Source: Clostridia bacterium
Lineage (GTDB): Bacteria; Bacillota; Clostridia; Christensenellales; Aristaeellaceae
Length of the DNA stretch: 60,868 nucleotides
Reading direction: 5' to 3'
Assembly (NCBI GenBank): GCA_017501255.1
Contig: JAFVXE010000048.1
Span: 1-60,868, forward strand
The notes under the pieces were generated by a model. The model had not been told where the DNA came from. It did not search any database and saw only the letters and a list, made by a program, of their open reading frames with translations. Below are positions 27,982-36,213 of this stretch, one piece after another. Position 1 is the stretch's first letter. Every line of letters begins with the position of its first letter. A program made the translations under genes and the position numbers.

Positions 27982-29343
27982 TCAGGCACGGGCGGCAGGT
28001 TTGCCTTCCTTCCGGTAGGCTTTGCCATCCGCTTTGTAAATTCCCTTCAATTGCCGCCGTTTCACATCAGTGAACACCACGCCGCTGAGCTGTACTGCCC
28101 GCTGGCGAAGACCAGCCGCCACACCTGCCAGTTCCTTGGCGGTATAGCGCTGTTCCCTGGCTACCAGCACAGTCTGATCGGCTGCGCTGCCCACCAATGC
28201 TGCACCGCTGCCAAACGTGGCAGGCGGGGCGCTGAGAATCACATAATCATAAACAGCCAGCGCATCCTTCACAAAGGTGCGGAAAGCCGGGGATGCCGCT
28301 GCCAGACGGACTTCCTCACCTGTATGGCAGCAATCAATGAAATGAAGATTCACCGCAGGGGTCCGAAGAATTGCCATAGGCAAGTGGCTGTCATCCGTAA
28401 GGCAGTCCACCACATCCACCTGACCCGTAACACCCAGATAGCGTCCCAGAGAAGGCGCATCCCCATCCAGTTCCATCATCAGTACGGAATAGCCGTCCTC
28501 TGCCAGCGTCTGCCCCAGCAGCACGGCATAGGCAGGCGCATCATCCTCGGCACGGACGCCCGCAACCGCCATGGCGCAGCTCTGCATCCCGGCAGAGGAA
28601 CGCAGGAACAAAGCGGATTCCTCTACTCCTTCCCGTACCAAACGATCCACATGGGCCAAAAGCCTGCCATCCGACAATTTATTTTTCTTCAATTTCTTTG
28701 CGCAATAAGCGCAGGCCTCGCCGCATTCTGCCACCTGTCCAGCCACAGGCATTTCCAGCTGCGGGTGCGGCGTCATCCAGCCCACATTTTCCCGACGGGA
28801 ACCAAAGAGAACCGCCAGCAGGGAAAGAACCCCAAAGGTGGCCAGCATGGCGAGAAGAATACGCACATAATCGGATTTTCCATCAGGTTGTGGTTGCAAG
28901 CGGGCACGGCTGACCGTGCGAACCGTGGAAACGCCCAGCAGGCTTTCAGACTGTGCCACCAGCCTGTCCCCCACTGCATCCGCCAGACCGCAGACAATCA
29001 TGGCATCCGGGCCGGCAGCACGAATAACCACCATATGATCCGTGGCGTTACCCCGGGCGCTGATGAAGGTCTTGCCATCGCTTTCCTGCTCCGCTACCAC
29101 CTGATTGCGGAAGTCCTCATCATCCAGCAAATGGTTGTAATCCCTCAGCAGCATCCACATACTCAGAGGCGCAGGGGTCTTTCCGGCGTCATCCTCCCGG
29201 ACGGCGCACAGTGTGTATTCCGCAACAAACCTCTCCGGCTCATAAAACATGATGTAAATAGCTGCCGCCAGTGTTACAGCAAACGTAAGCACAAGAATCC
29301 AGCCCATGGCCCTGCCCCATCTGCGGCCTGCCCTGCGGAACAT
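27982..29343 (-). CDS. Wzz/BY-kinase-like membrane protein without a P-loop
   Basis: A 453-residue protein with the layout of fused chain-length regulator plus bacterial tyrosine kinase (Wzc/CpsCD). Two membrane segments (about residues 13-33 and 160-183) flank a Wzz-like extracellular part; the cytoplasmic half keeps the fold landmarks MMELDGDAPSLGRYLGV (Walker A' position) and YVILSAPP (Walker B position, Asp replaced by Ser). The expected PGEGKS P-loop is replaced by a stretch reading RAEDDAP, so ATP binding is doubtful. Two tyrosines remain near the C-terminus. It may be a scaffold or regulator. GGGAGG seven bases before the ATG fixes the start. Confidence 0.75.
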   Translation of the reverse strand: MFRRAGRRWGRAMGWILVLTFAVTLAAAIYIMFYEPERFVAEYTLCAVREDDAGKTPAPLSMWMLLRDYNHLLDDEDFRNQVVAEQESDGKTFISARGNATDHMVVIRAAGPDAMIVCGLADAVGDRLVAQSESLLGVSTVRTVSRARLQPQPDGKSDYVRILLAMLATFGVLSLLAVLFGSRRENVGWMTPHPQLEMPVAGQVAECGEACAYCAKKLKKNKLSDGRLLAHVDRLVREGVEESALFLRSSAGMQSCAMAVAGVRAEDDAPAYAVLLGQTLAEDGYSVLMMELDGDAPSLGRYLGVTGQVDVVDCLTDDSHLPMAILRTPAVNLHFIDCCHTGEEVRLAAASPAFRTFVKDALAVYDYVILSAPPATFGSGAALVGSAADQTVLVAREQRYTAKELAGVAAGLRQRAVQLSGVVFTDVKRRQLKGIYKADGKAYRKEGKPAARA

Positions 29344-29375
29344 CCCATCGCCTCCCTTGCATTTCATCCCATCAT

Positions 29376-29404
29376 AGAATAGCACGCAGCGAAGCAAATG
29401 ACAA
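29376..29404 (-). promoter_or_regulatory. Promoter of the 23319-29343 operon
   Basis: Minus-strand TTGTCA (29399-29404), 17-base spacer, TATTCT (29376-29381). It is divergent from the acyltransferase promoter 29 bases away. Confidence 0.72.
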
Positions 29405-29432
29405 GGGTATGCAAAGCTGCTTTCCGCTTTTC

Positions 29433-29461
29433 TTGACAGCCGTCCCCGCAGGAAGTATGAT
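29433..29461 (+). promoter_or_regulatory. Promoter of the acyltransferase gene
   Basis: TTGACA (29433-29438), 17-base spacer, TATGAT (29456-29461). Confidence 0.75.
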
Positions 29462-29470
29462 ATAAAAGTG

Positions 29471-29498
29471 GGAACATTGCGGTGTTTCGCAATGTTCC
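29471..29498. repeat. 11-bp perfect inverted repeat in the acyltransferase leader
   Basis: GGAACATTGCG and CGCAATGTTCC around a six-base loop, starting at about the +3 position of the transcript. It may be an operator or an mRNA stem; no T run follows. Confidence 0.7.
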
Positions 29499-29528
29499 TG
29501 ACATCCTGCAAGCCTGAAGGTGAAACGA

Positions 29529-30695
29529 ATGAAAGATTTGAAACGTCACCGGTTATTTTGGAAGATTCTTTATGCCATTCTTCGCCCCTTTATCATGCTG
29601 AAATTTGCCTACAGCGCCGATGATGCTTCCCGTGAGGAACCCTGCCTGATCATTTCCAACCATGTTTCCAACTGGGACCCCTTCTTTCTGGCCATGAGTT
29701 TCCGCAAGCAGCATATCTCCTATGTTGCCAGCGAGCACCTGTTCCGTATGGGCTGGCTGAGCCGCCTGATTCAGTGGCTGGTAGCGCTGATTCCGCGCCG
29801 CAAGGGTTCCACCGGCATGGATACCGCCATGACCTGCCTGCGGCAGCTGCGTGCAGGGCAGTCAGTGTGCATTTTCGGTTCCGGCGAAACCACCTGGGAT
29901 GGTCTCACCGTGCCGGTGCTGCCCGCCACCGCTATGCTGGCTCAGGTAAGCGGCGCAACGCTGATCACCTACCGCATTGAAGGCGGTTATCTGACCAATC
30001 CCCGCTGGGGCAAAGGGTTGCGCCGGGGCAAAATGCACGGCGGCGTGGTGGGGGTATACACTGCCGAACAGCTCAAAGGTATGAAGAAAGAAGAGATTCT
30101 TTCCATTATCAACAGCGATATCAATGAGGATACCTGGGCCAACCAAACCGCCACTCCCGTGGCCTACAAGGGCAAAAACCGTGCACTGCATATGGAATCC
30201 GCCCTGTTCATCTGTCCCGTGTGCAAGCAGGTGGGCACGCTGAAAACCAGCGGCGACCACATCCGCTGCCAGTGCGGACTGGATCTCCTCTTTACCGAAA
30301 CCGGCTTTTTCGAACCCGCCGAGCCCTTTGCCACCATCGCCCAGTGGGATGCCTGGCAGCTGGAGACCTTCCGTACCGGCGACTATCAGCAGCCTGAGGC
30401 CGGTATTGCCGATGACGGTGTTACTTATATAAAGGTAGAGAATGACCACAACACCAGCCTGCTGGCGCAAGGCCGTCTGACCCTGAACGATGGCGGGATG
30501 ACCATCGGGGAGCACACCCTGCTGCTTGCCGATATTTCCAACATGGCCATTGTTCGCACCAACCGCCTGATTTTCTCCATGAACGGCGATTACTACGAAC
30601 TCAAGAGCAAAACCCCGGGCTGCTGTATGCGCAAATACCTGCTGGCCTGGCAGAATGCCAAGGATGCCGCGCAGAAAACGCAGGCCGAAGCATAA
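29529..30695 (+). CDS. PlsC-like acyltransferase with zinc ribbon and PH-like tail
   Basis: A 388-residue protein. The N-terminal half is a 1-acylglycerol-3-phosphate acyltransferase-like domain: the NHVSNWD box (residues 44-50) supplies the HX4D catalytic pair, and IFGSGETTWDG stands where FPEGTR normally lies. It would acylate a lipid at the membrane. The C-terminal part is unusual: a zinc ribbon (CPVC...CQCG, near residues 228-250), then a beta-rich segment (LTLNDGGMTIGEHTLLLADI) followed by a helix, resembling a PH/GRAM-like fold. Start at 29529 because AAGG lies eight bases upstream; the in-frame GTG at 29520 has none. Confidence 0.82.
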   Translation: MKDLKRHRLFWKILYAILRPFIMLKFAYSADDASREEPCLIISNHVSNWDPFFLAMSFRKQHISYVASEHLFRMGWLSRLIQWLVALIPRRKGSTGMDTAMTCLRQLRAGQSVCIFGSGETTWDGLTVPVLPATAMLAQVSGATLITYRIEGGYLTNPRWGKGLRRGKMHGGVVGVYTAEQLKGMKKEEILSIINSDINEDTWANQTATPVAYKGKNRALHMESALFICPVCKQVGTLKTSGDHIRCQCGLDLLFTETGFFEPAEPFATIAQWDAWQLETFRTGDYQQPEAGIADDGVTYIKVENDHNTSLLAQGRLTLNDGGMTIGEHTLLLADISNMAIVRTNRLIFSMNGDYYELKSKTPGCCMRKYLLAWQNAKDAAQKTQAEA

Positions 30696-30706
30696 CCAAT
30701 GTTCAC

Positions 30707-30744
30707 CAGCCTCCCTGTCCACAGGAAAGGGAGGCTGATTTTTT
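30707..30744 (+). terminator. Terminator of the acyltransferase gene
   Basis: CAGCCTCCCT paired with AGGGAGGCTG (10 bp), then ATTTTTT. Confidence 0.92.
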
Positions 30745-30750
30745 GCATAC

Positions 30751-30781
30751 AAAAAGCCCGGCTTTTCCATAACCGGGCTTT
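30751..30781 (-). terminator. Terminator of the orphan sugar-binding protein gene
   Basis: A nine-bp stem (AAAGCCCGG with CCGGGCTTT) followed by T5 on the minus strand, just after the 30797 stop. Confidence 0.88.
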
Positions 30782-30796
30782 GGGGTGTCATTTCAT

Positions 30797-32041
30797 TTAC
30801 TGAAAAATCGTCTCCATCTTCTCACACCAGCTGGCAGCATCCAAGTAACCGCTCAGCAGATCGTAAACTGTTTCCAGCAACAGAACAGAGTCCTCGCCCA
30901 CCAAGGCGGTGTTGCCCCAGAGCAGAAAGGATTCCGCTGAGGATGTAGCTTCCACAATCTGCATCATCACAGGATTCAGGTCAGTATAAGCTGAAAAATC
31001 CGCCCGCCAGGCAGGTAAGCCTGCGCCGTGGATATAACCGTTGCGGGACATCCCCTCTGCCAGAAACTGTGCCAGCAGGAAGGCCTCCTCCGGATGCTCC
31101 GTATGGGCCGAAACAGAGAATCCCTCTGCTGCGCCGCCCATAAGCTGATGATCGTACCCTCTGCCAACCGCAGGGAATACCACGGCTTTTACCTTCTGCT
31201 GCATCTCCGGCGACAGGGAACCGGCAAACCACTGACCATGTACATACATGGGAATCTGTCCATCAAAGTAGGCCTGTTCCGATTCCGCCCGGGTCAGCTC
31301 ATTGGCATTGGGTGGGAAAGCGCCCATATCAATCAGCTGCTGGAAAGCAGCCATCCCCTCCTGAATACCGGGGTTCATGAAGGTACCGCCGGAGGTTTTG
31401 TAGTACGCCGCACGGCAGGCGGCATCCCCGGCAAAACGCAGGGTGATTATGTCCGCATACATATTGGTGGGCCATTGATCCTTGCCGCCCACAGTCATGG
31501 GGATTACCCCTGCCGCCTTGAAGGCTTCCACTGCTGCAAGCAGCTCCTCCCAGGTTTCGGGAATCTTGACCCCATGCTTCTCAAACAGCTCGGTATTGCA
31601 ATACAAAACAGAACAGGCTTTTGTGTAAGGCAGCTGATAAATCATGCCGTCGAAGGTCATATCGATCAGGGTGCCGCCTTCGATACGGGCCAGCACATCA
31701 TCGGTCAGATAGGCATTCATGGGCATCACATCGCCGGAATCCACCAACGTTTCCAGAAGGCCGCCTGCATTCCAGTAAAACACATCCGGCAACCTGTCCT
31801 CTTCCGCCAGGGATACGCCCAGTTCCTTCCACCGATCCACGTCTTCCTGATTGGAGATCACTTCGATCCAGGGATAAGCCATCTGGAATTCAGCGATGGT
31901 CTGCAAGTATGGAATTTTATTGGCTTCTGAATCAGCCGACCAGATTGCCGTAACGTGCAGGGTTACCTTCTCCTGCGCAATTGCCGGCGATAAACACAGC
32001 ATCATAACCAAAGACAAAACCAAAGCGACAATTCTTTTCAT
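30797..32041 (-). CDS. Orphan extracellular carbohydrate-binding protein (family 1)
   Basis: A 414-residue exported substrate-binding protein of a carbohydrate ABC importer. The signal peptide runs to about residue 22 (SPAIA); there is no lipobox, so it is probably released or wall-held. The two-lobe fold is shown by FDGMIYQLPYTKACSVLYCNTELFEKHG, IPETWEELL and QIPMYVHGQWF. No permease or ATPase gene adjoins it, and terminators lie on both sides or close, so it must work with a distant transporter such as the 36350-49776 locus. Start at 32041; the ribosome site is a G-rich AGGGGGA. Confidence 0.85.
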   Translation of the reverse strand: MKRIVALVLSLVMMLCLSPAIAQEKVTLHVTAIWSADSEANKIPYLQTIAEFQMAYPWIEVISNQEDVDRWKELGVSLAEEDRLPDVFYWNAGGLLETLVDSGDVMPMNAYLTDDVLARIEGGTLIDMTFDGMIYQLPYTKACSVLYCNTELFEKHGVKIPETWEELLAAVEAFKAAGVIPMTVGGKDQWPTNMYADIITLRFAGDAACRAAYYKTSGGTFMNPGIQEGMAAFQQLIDMGAFPPNANELTRAESEQAYFDGQIPMYVHGQWFAGSLSPEMQQKVKAVVFPAVGRGYDHQLMGGAAEGFSVSAHTEHPEEAFLLAQFLAEGMSRNGYIHGAGLPAWRADFSAYTDLNPVMMQIVEATSSAESFLLWGNTALVGEDSVLLLETVYDLLSGYLDAASWCEKMETIFQ

Positions 32042-32184
32042 CCTTGGTCCCCCTTGTATCTTCCATTGTGACGGATACACGCCAACTCTTTTCTTAGGGT
32101 ATCATAACGGCATTGGAAACGCAAGGTCTTTTCACAATTCCGTTTGATAACGTTCTTGCGTAACCGACCATACCATAAGCCCCG

Positions 32185-33543
32185 TTATTCCTTGCGGGCA
32201 GCCTCCACCACTTTGCGGTAGGGCCCGATCATGCCCTCGTTCATCTTGTTGCCCATCTTGGCCTTGATCTTTTTGGAAGAAAGAAGAGCGCCCACCAGAT
32301 ACATCTTCAGAATAAGACCCTTGTTCTTCTGGGGGAAGTCATATTCACCATGCTGTTTGTAGAAACGGTGATCCGCCTTCATCATGCCCTGCATCTGATA
32401 GATCAGGTCACGGAAAATCTTCATACCGCCAACGCCGAGGAAGTTTTTGGGCTGATGATAGCGGGTTTCCAGCATACGCTGCAAAGTGGCTGCCATCTGA
32501 TCGATGGCGGCATTGGGATTGTCTTCATCCGTGGCTATGCCGGCCAGCGGATTCTGCCCCACCTGAGCCCGTCCCTCCAGAATGGTTTGCAGATTGCTCT
32601 CCAGCCGGTAATTACCGCTGACCAGATAGCCGACAGGCATTCCCACCGTTACCGTGCGGTGGCCGTTGCAGAACTGGCGGTCATCATACATCTTGAAGCG
32701 TGCGCCCATGGAATGATCCCGGATGGTAAAGGCGTAGACAATCGCTTCGCCGGACTGTACCTGATTACGCAGGAAATCGTCAAAGCCATCCTGATAGATG
32801 CACTTGCCATCCGTTGCGCAGTTGAAGCAGCCCAGACAGCCGCCTTTGAAAGGATACTCCTGCAAATTGATCATCCGGGTCTTGCGGGGCATCACCTGAC
32901 GGAAGCGTTCGATCATACCGGCAAGCTGGGTATCCTCCGGCAAGAGGTCGGCAACGATAACAACATCACCGGGTTTCCCTTCATTGCCATCCTCTGCATT
33001 CTGAACAGGCACTTCCACGGCCTTGGGCTGTGTGGGCGCTGTCTGCGTGAGCACAGGCTCGCTGTATCCCTGCTCCATGCACCACAGCACATGACTCAGG
33101 AACAACTCCGCTTCCTGCTGCCCATTCTCCGTCAACAAATCATCCATATCCGCCGACAGGCCCCGAAGGGTTTTCATGCCCATATCCTGCGCATTATCCT
33201 GCACATAGCGGTGAGCCGTCACATCATAAAAATGTTTGGACGTGCTGATCTGGCTCATGTATTTTCCAGCCACGGGAGCGCTGTGTTCCTTCATCAGCTC
33301 AATAAAGCGGTGGAGCTGGCAGGGCGCGATGAAGGTGTACACCGGGTAGGCAAACAACAGCAAATCGGCCTTCTCCATTGCTTCCAGCGCAGGCGAAAAA
33401 TCCTTCTCCAGCGCCTTGATACGATGACCGGCATGGATCACCTCAAAAGTATGCTCTGGATGGCGGTTCTTCAAATACAATGCGGTTTGCAGGGTGATGC
33501 TGTACTCTCCCTTGGGGCTTCCGTTGATCACCAGAATATTCAT
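32185..33543 (-). CDS. Double-domain flavodoxin-like NAD(P)H oxidoreductase
   Basis: A 452-residue protein made of two NADPH-dependent FMN-reductase/flavodoxin-like modules. The first starts MNILVINGSPKGEYSIT, the classical FMN phosphate loop, and has LLFAYPVYTF. After a Pro/Gln-rich linker (about residue 195-215), the second begins VVIVADLLPED, where the FMN loop is degenerate, and has GGCLGCFNCATDGKC, a possible Fe-S or zinc site. The C-terminal 110 residues are helical and basic. One intact and one altered domain suggests a single active flavin. GGAGG seven bases before 33543 sets the start. Confidence 0.75.
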   Translation of the reverse strand: MNILVINGSPKGEYSITLQTALYLKNRHPEHTFEVIHAGHRIKALEKDFSPALEAMEKADLLLFAYPVYTFIAPCQLHRFIELMKEHSAPVAGKYMSQISTSKHFYDVTAHRYVQDNAQDMGMKTLRGLSADMDDLLTENGQQEAELFLSHVLWCMEQGYSEPVLTQTAPTQPKAVEVPVQNAEDGNEGKPGDVVIVADLLPEDTQLAGMIERFRQVMPRKTRMINLQEYPFKGGCLGCFNCATDGKCIYQDGFDDFLRNQVQSGEAIVYAFTIRDHSMGARFKMYDDRQFCNGHRTVTVGMPVGYLVSGNYRLESNLQTILEGRAQVGQNPLAGIATDEDNPNAAIDQMAATLQRMLETRYHQPKNFLGVGGMKIFRDLIYQMQGMMKADHRFYKQHGEYDFPQKNKGLILKMYLVGALLSSKKIKAKMGNKMNEGMIGPYRKVVEAARKE

Positions 33544-33665
33544 GCGTATGCCTCCATGGCTGCTCGCAACAGCTGCCTTTTTCATTTGTAATAACAGATG
33601 GTTTCTATCCATCCACCCTGTTTTCCTGCTGATCGGATATGATTTCTCTGCGAATCACAAAAGGA

Positions 33666-33699
33666 AAACCGGTTACAATCCCTTGCTGTAACCGGCTTT
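33666..33699 (-). terminator. Terminator of the 33712 flavoprotein gene
   Basis: ACCGGTTACA and TGTAACCGGC pair with a short loop; T-rich bases follow on the minus strand. It separates the two flavodoxin-like genes into two transcripts. The rest of 33544-33711 shows no gene. Confidence 0.82.
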
Positions 33700-33711
33700 C
33701 ATCATCAACCC

Positions 33712-34329
33712 TTATCGGATAAAGTTGGTGAATACCTTCTGATTTTCCGGCGGCTGAATACCGTTTTCCTTCGCCAGCTTAATGCACTTAAGCAGCCACG
33801 CCATGTTCTTACCCAGATTGGTCATGGTCTGCAGGCCTTCCGTGTCCTGCTCCACTTCCTCCGGGGTATGGCCATGCACGTGATTCCAGTAGGTGGAGGA
33901 CACCACCGGCATCTCGTTAAGGGTGAAATGTTTGTTGATCACATCAAACGAGGCGGTGTTGCCTGCCCGGCGGGCACTGAGCACAGCAGCAGCCGGTTTG
34001 AAGCGGAAGTTCCTGCCGCTGGCATAAAACGCCCGGTCCATAAAGCTCATAAGGCGTCCGCTGGGATGTGCGTAATAGACGGGTGAGCCGAAAACAAAAC
34101 CATCGAATTCAGCAGCGCGAATGCCAAACGCCGCAGCCTCATCATCGATAACGCAGCGGCCCAGTTTGCCGCACTGACCGCAAGCCAGACAATCGCTGAT
34201 GGGCTTGTTGCCAATGAACAGGGTTTCCGTTTCGATTCCTTCCGCTTGCAGGGCTTTGGCAACCTCCTCCAGCGCACGGGCAGTGCAGCCGTGTTCCCGG
34301 GAGCTGCCGTTGACCAACATGACTTTCAT
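33712..34329 (-). CDS. Flavodoxin-family (iron-sulfur flavoprotein-like) oxidoreductase
   Basis: A 205-residue FMN protein of the NADPH-dependent FMN reductase family. MLVNGSSREHGCTARALEEV is the FMN phosphate loop; ISDCLACGQCGKLGRC holds a compact Cys cluster like that of methanogen-type iron-sulfur flavoproteins; FVFGSPVYYAHPSGRLMSFMDR is the second FMN segment. Probably a cytoplasmic electron-transfer protein. AGGAGG ten bases before the ATG. Confidence 0.87.
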   Translation of the reverse strand: MKVMLVNGSSREHGCTARALEEVAKALQAEGIETETLFIGNKPISDCLACGQCGKLGRCVIDDEAAAFGIRAAEFDGFVFGSPVYYAHPSGRLMSFMDRAFYASGRNFRFKPAAAVLSARRAGNTASFDVINKHFTLNEMPVVSSTYWNHVHGHTPEEVEQDTEGLQTMTNLGKNMAWLLKCIKLAKENGIQPPENQKVFTNFIR

Positions 34330-34451
34330 CTTTGATCATCCTCCTGAAAATGGGTTCCATGAATGTGCTGTATTTAGTCTATGGAAGGAATACACCTTTC
34401 ATGACCCGGCACTATGGAAAAGGGCTGCACGCTGGAAGCCCACAGGTTATC

Positions 34452-34539
34452 AAAAAAGTGCGGGGCGCAGGGGTATCATGCCCCTGCCGGGTGTGGGCAG
34501 AGCCCACAAATCTTGCTGAGGGCTGCCAGATTGCAGCCC
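34452..34539 (-). terminator. Three successive hairpins after the xylanase gene
   Basis: On the minus strand after the xylanase stop come three perfect stems: 34520-34539 (7 bp), 34493-34507 (6 bp, three-base loop) and 34467-34487 (7 bp), and then TTTTTT at 34452-34457. Together they form a compound terminator. Between 34330 and 34451 nothing further is seen. Confidence 0.6.
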
Positions 34540-34553
34540 TTTCAGCGGAACCA

Positions 34554-35777
34554 TCAGCCCAACTGAACCGTCAGTTCCTTATCGGTCTTGTTCAGGGTGA
34601 AGGTGGTCTCCATGCCGTCGCACTTGAGGCTGTACAGGCCGCGGAAGCCTTCCACGCTGACCTGACTGTTTTCATCGGTCATCAGGGTCAGATTGGTATG
34701 CCAATCCTTGAGCACACGCTGCTTAAGCGCTTCGTAAGAGGGCTTGGGGGTACCGTCCTTATGCACCAGACCGGAGGGAGCGCCCAGCCAGGCGCCATCT
34801 TCAAAGTCCCACGTGGTGAAGGCTTCCACCTGGGGATGGGCAAAGAGGGTATCCAACATGGTGAGCAGGTCTCTGGCCTGTCGGTCCTCGCCTTCGGGCG
34901 TGGAGGGCCATTCGGGCACCTGCCAATCGTTCAGGTCAACGATATGGGCGGGCATCAAATCGCCGGAAACAAAGGTGTTTTCCGTGAAATGCATAGGCTT
35001 GCCAAAGGAAGCAAAGCGATCCAGCACTTCCAGCAGCTTGTCCATGCCCCAGAAGCCCTGATGCTGGTGGGACTGGATGCCGATCACATCAATGGGCACG
35101 CCGGCAGCCAGACAATCTTCGATGAGCTGGCGGTAGCTTTCACTGGTGTTGAAGTCGTTGAGCAGCAGTGTGGCGTTGGGATCCATCTGGCGGGCCATAT
35201 CGAACACTGCCTTCACCAGCGGCACCCGGCCCATTTCCTGACACAGGCGGGTAATGGCGTTTTCCTGCTTCTCAAAAATGGGCATGATGACCACTTCATT
35301 GATCACATCCCACAGGGTGACATAATCATGGAATGCGCCGATTTCACGACGGATGCGGGCCAGCTGATTTTCCAGCACAGCCTTGTTATCCTTTTCCAGA
35401 AGCCACAGGGCGGATGCGGTATGCCAGCACAGGGGGTGGCCCTTGACGGTATAGCCGTTTTCCTTGAGGTGCTTGGCGGCACGCAGGGTCTCTTCCTCTT
35501 TGGTCTGTCCTTCCACAGGCTCATAGCGGCCCTGATAGAAAGGCAGCGTGGCGTAGTTGAATACCGGGCTCCACAGGTCCCAATACTTCTGGAAGGTTTC
35601 CTTCAGCTGGGGCGGCGTGGCGGGATTGAGCAGCATTTGCAGCCAGAAGCAGCCGCTGCCGAACAGGAACTCATGGCGGGAAAGATCCACTTCCACTTTG
35701 CGGCCGGGCATGGGGTTGCCCTTGGCATCCTTCAGGGTCAGGGTGGCGGTGGACAGACGATGGGTATACTGTGACAT
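34554..35777 (-). CDS. Intracellular GH10 endo-beta-1,4-xylanase
   Basis: A 407-residue GH10 enzyme cutting beta-1,4-xylosidic bonds with retention. The barrel shows KGHPLCWH, TLWDVINEV with the acid/base Glu, IGIQSHQH and MHFTENTF with the nucleophile Glu, then the TTWDFEDGAWLG loop that replaces the usual W-G-x-x-D segment. There is no signal peptide, so it should act in the cytoplasm on imported xylo-oligosaccharides. A short beta-rich start (residues 1-30) and a C-terminal extension (about 355-407) flank the barrel. AAGGAGG eight bases before the ATG. Divergent from the big transporter operon, which probably brings its substrate. Confidence 0.92.
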   Translation of the reverse strand: MSQYTHRLSTATLTLKDAKGNPMPGRKVEVDLSRHEFLFGSGCFWLQMLLNPATPPQLKETFQKYWDLWSPVFNYATLPFYQGRYEPVEGQTKEEETLRAAKHLKENGYTVKGHPLCWHTASALWLLEKDNKAVLENQLARIRREIGAFHDYVTLWDVINEVVIMPIFEKQENAITRLCQEMGRVPLVKAVFDMARQMDPNATLLLNDFNTSESYRQLIEDCLAAGVPIDVIGIQSHQHQGFWGMDKLLEVLDRFASFGKPMHFTENTFVSGDLMPAHIVDLNDWQVPEWPSTPEGEDRQARDLLTMLDTLFAHPQVEAFTTWDFEDGAWLGAPSGLVHKDGTPKPSYEALKQRVLKDWHTNLTLMTDENSQVSVEGFRGLYSLKCDGMETTFTLNKTDKELTVQLG

Positions 35778-35796
35778 GACAGAAACCTCCTTGTAT

Positions 35797-35809
35797 GCAA
35801 TTACATTGC
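35797..35809. promoter_or_regulatory. Inverted repeat near the xylanase start site
   Basis: GCAAT-TAC-ATTGC lies about ten bases after the predicted transcription start of the xylanase gene and just before its ribosome site; it could be a repressor site. Confidence 0.45.
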
Positions 35810-35822
35810 GGGATTTGTTTTT

Positions 35823-35851
35823 ATCATATCATTTCAAATCCAATGTGACAA
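35823..35851 (-). promoter_or_regulatory. Promoter of the xylanase gene
   Basis: Minus-strand TTGTCA (35846-35851), 17-base spacer, TATGAT (35823-35828). Confidence 0.78.
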
Positions 35852-36161
35852 GTGTACTTTTGCTGTTCGGAAAAAAGACAAATATTGTTGTTCGATGGCT
35901 GAATGTTAGCATACACAAGCAAAAATGTTAACAATTCGATGGGAAAAGCAAACGTTTGAATTGCATCATTCTTTTTTGAAAACACAAGAAAAATCTGCTT
36001 TTGTGCTTCATTCCTTACCGCTTTCAAAATATGTCATGAAATATGAAATTTTTTTCACATTTCACCGAATTAGGCTAATTGTAACTTAACAGATTAAGAA
36101 AAGGCTTGCATTATCGCCCCAAAACAATATGAAAAATCGTTTTCGACCATTTTCGGCACGG
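35852..36161. other. Divergent intergenic control region, no gene seen
   Basis: This A/T-rich stretch between the xylanase and transporter promoters has no open frame with a ribosome site. It contains two direct copies of AATGTTARC (35902-35910 and 35924-35932), spaced 22 bases start to start, about two helical turns, upstream of the xylanase promoter. A related AAATGTTAAC lies in the leader of the mannobiose operon (2801-2810). Confidence 0.5.
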
Positions 36162-36190
36162 TTGACAGAGAAATGAAGAATCGGTATAAT
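36162..36190 (+). promoter_or_regulatory. Main promoter of the transporter locus
   Basis: TTGACA (36162-36167), 17-base spacer, TATAAT (36185-36190): perfect consensus. Confidence 0.92.
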
Positions 36191-36213
36191 TTCGTATATC
36201 GTTGCGTTACGAA
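36191..36213. promoter_or_regulatory. Operator-like inverted repeat at the transcription start
   Basis: TTCGTA (36191-36196) and TACGAA (36208-36213) with 11 bases between them directly follow the -10. A perfect promoter under a start-site repeat is typical for strong genes held by a repressor. Confidence 0.6.
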
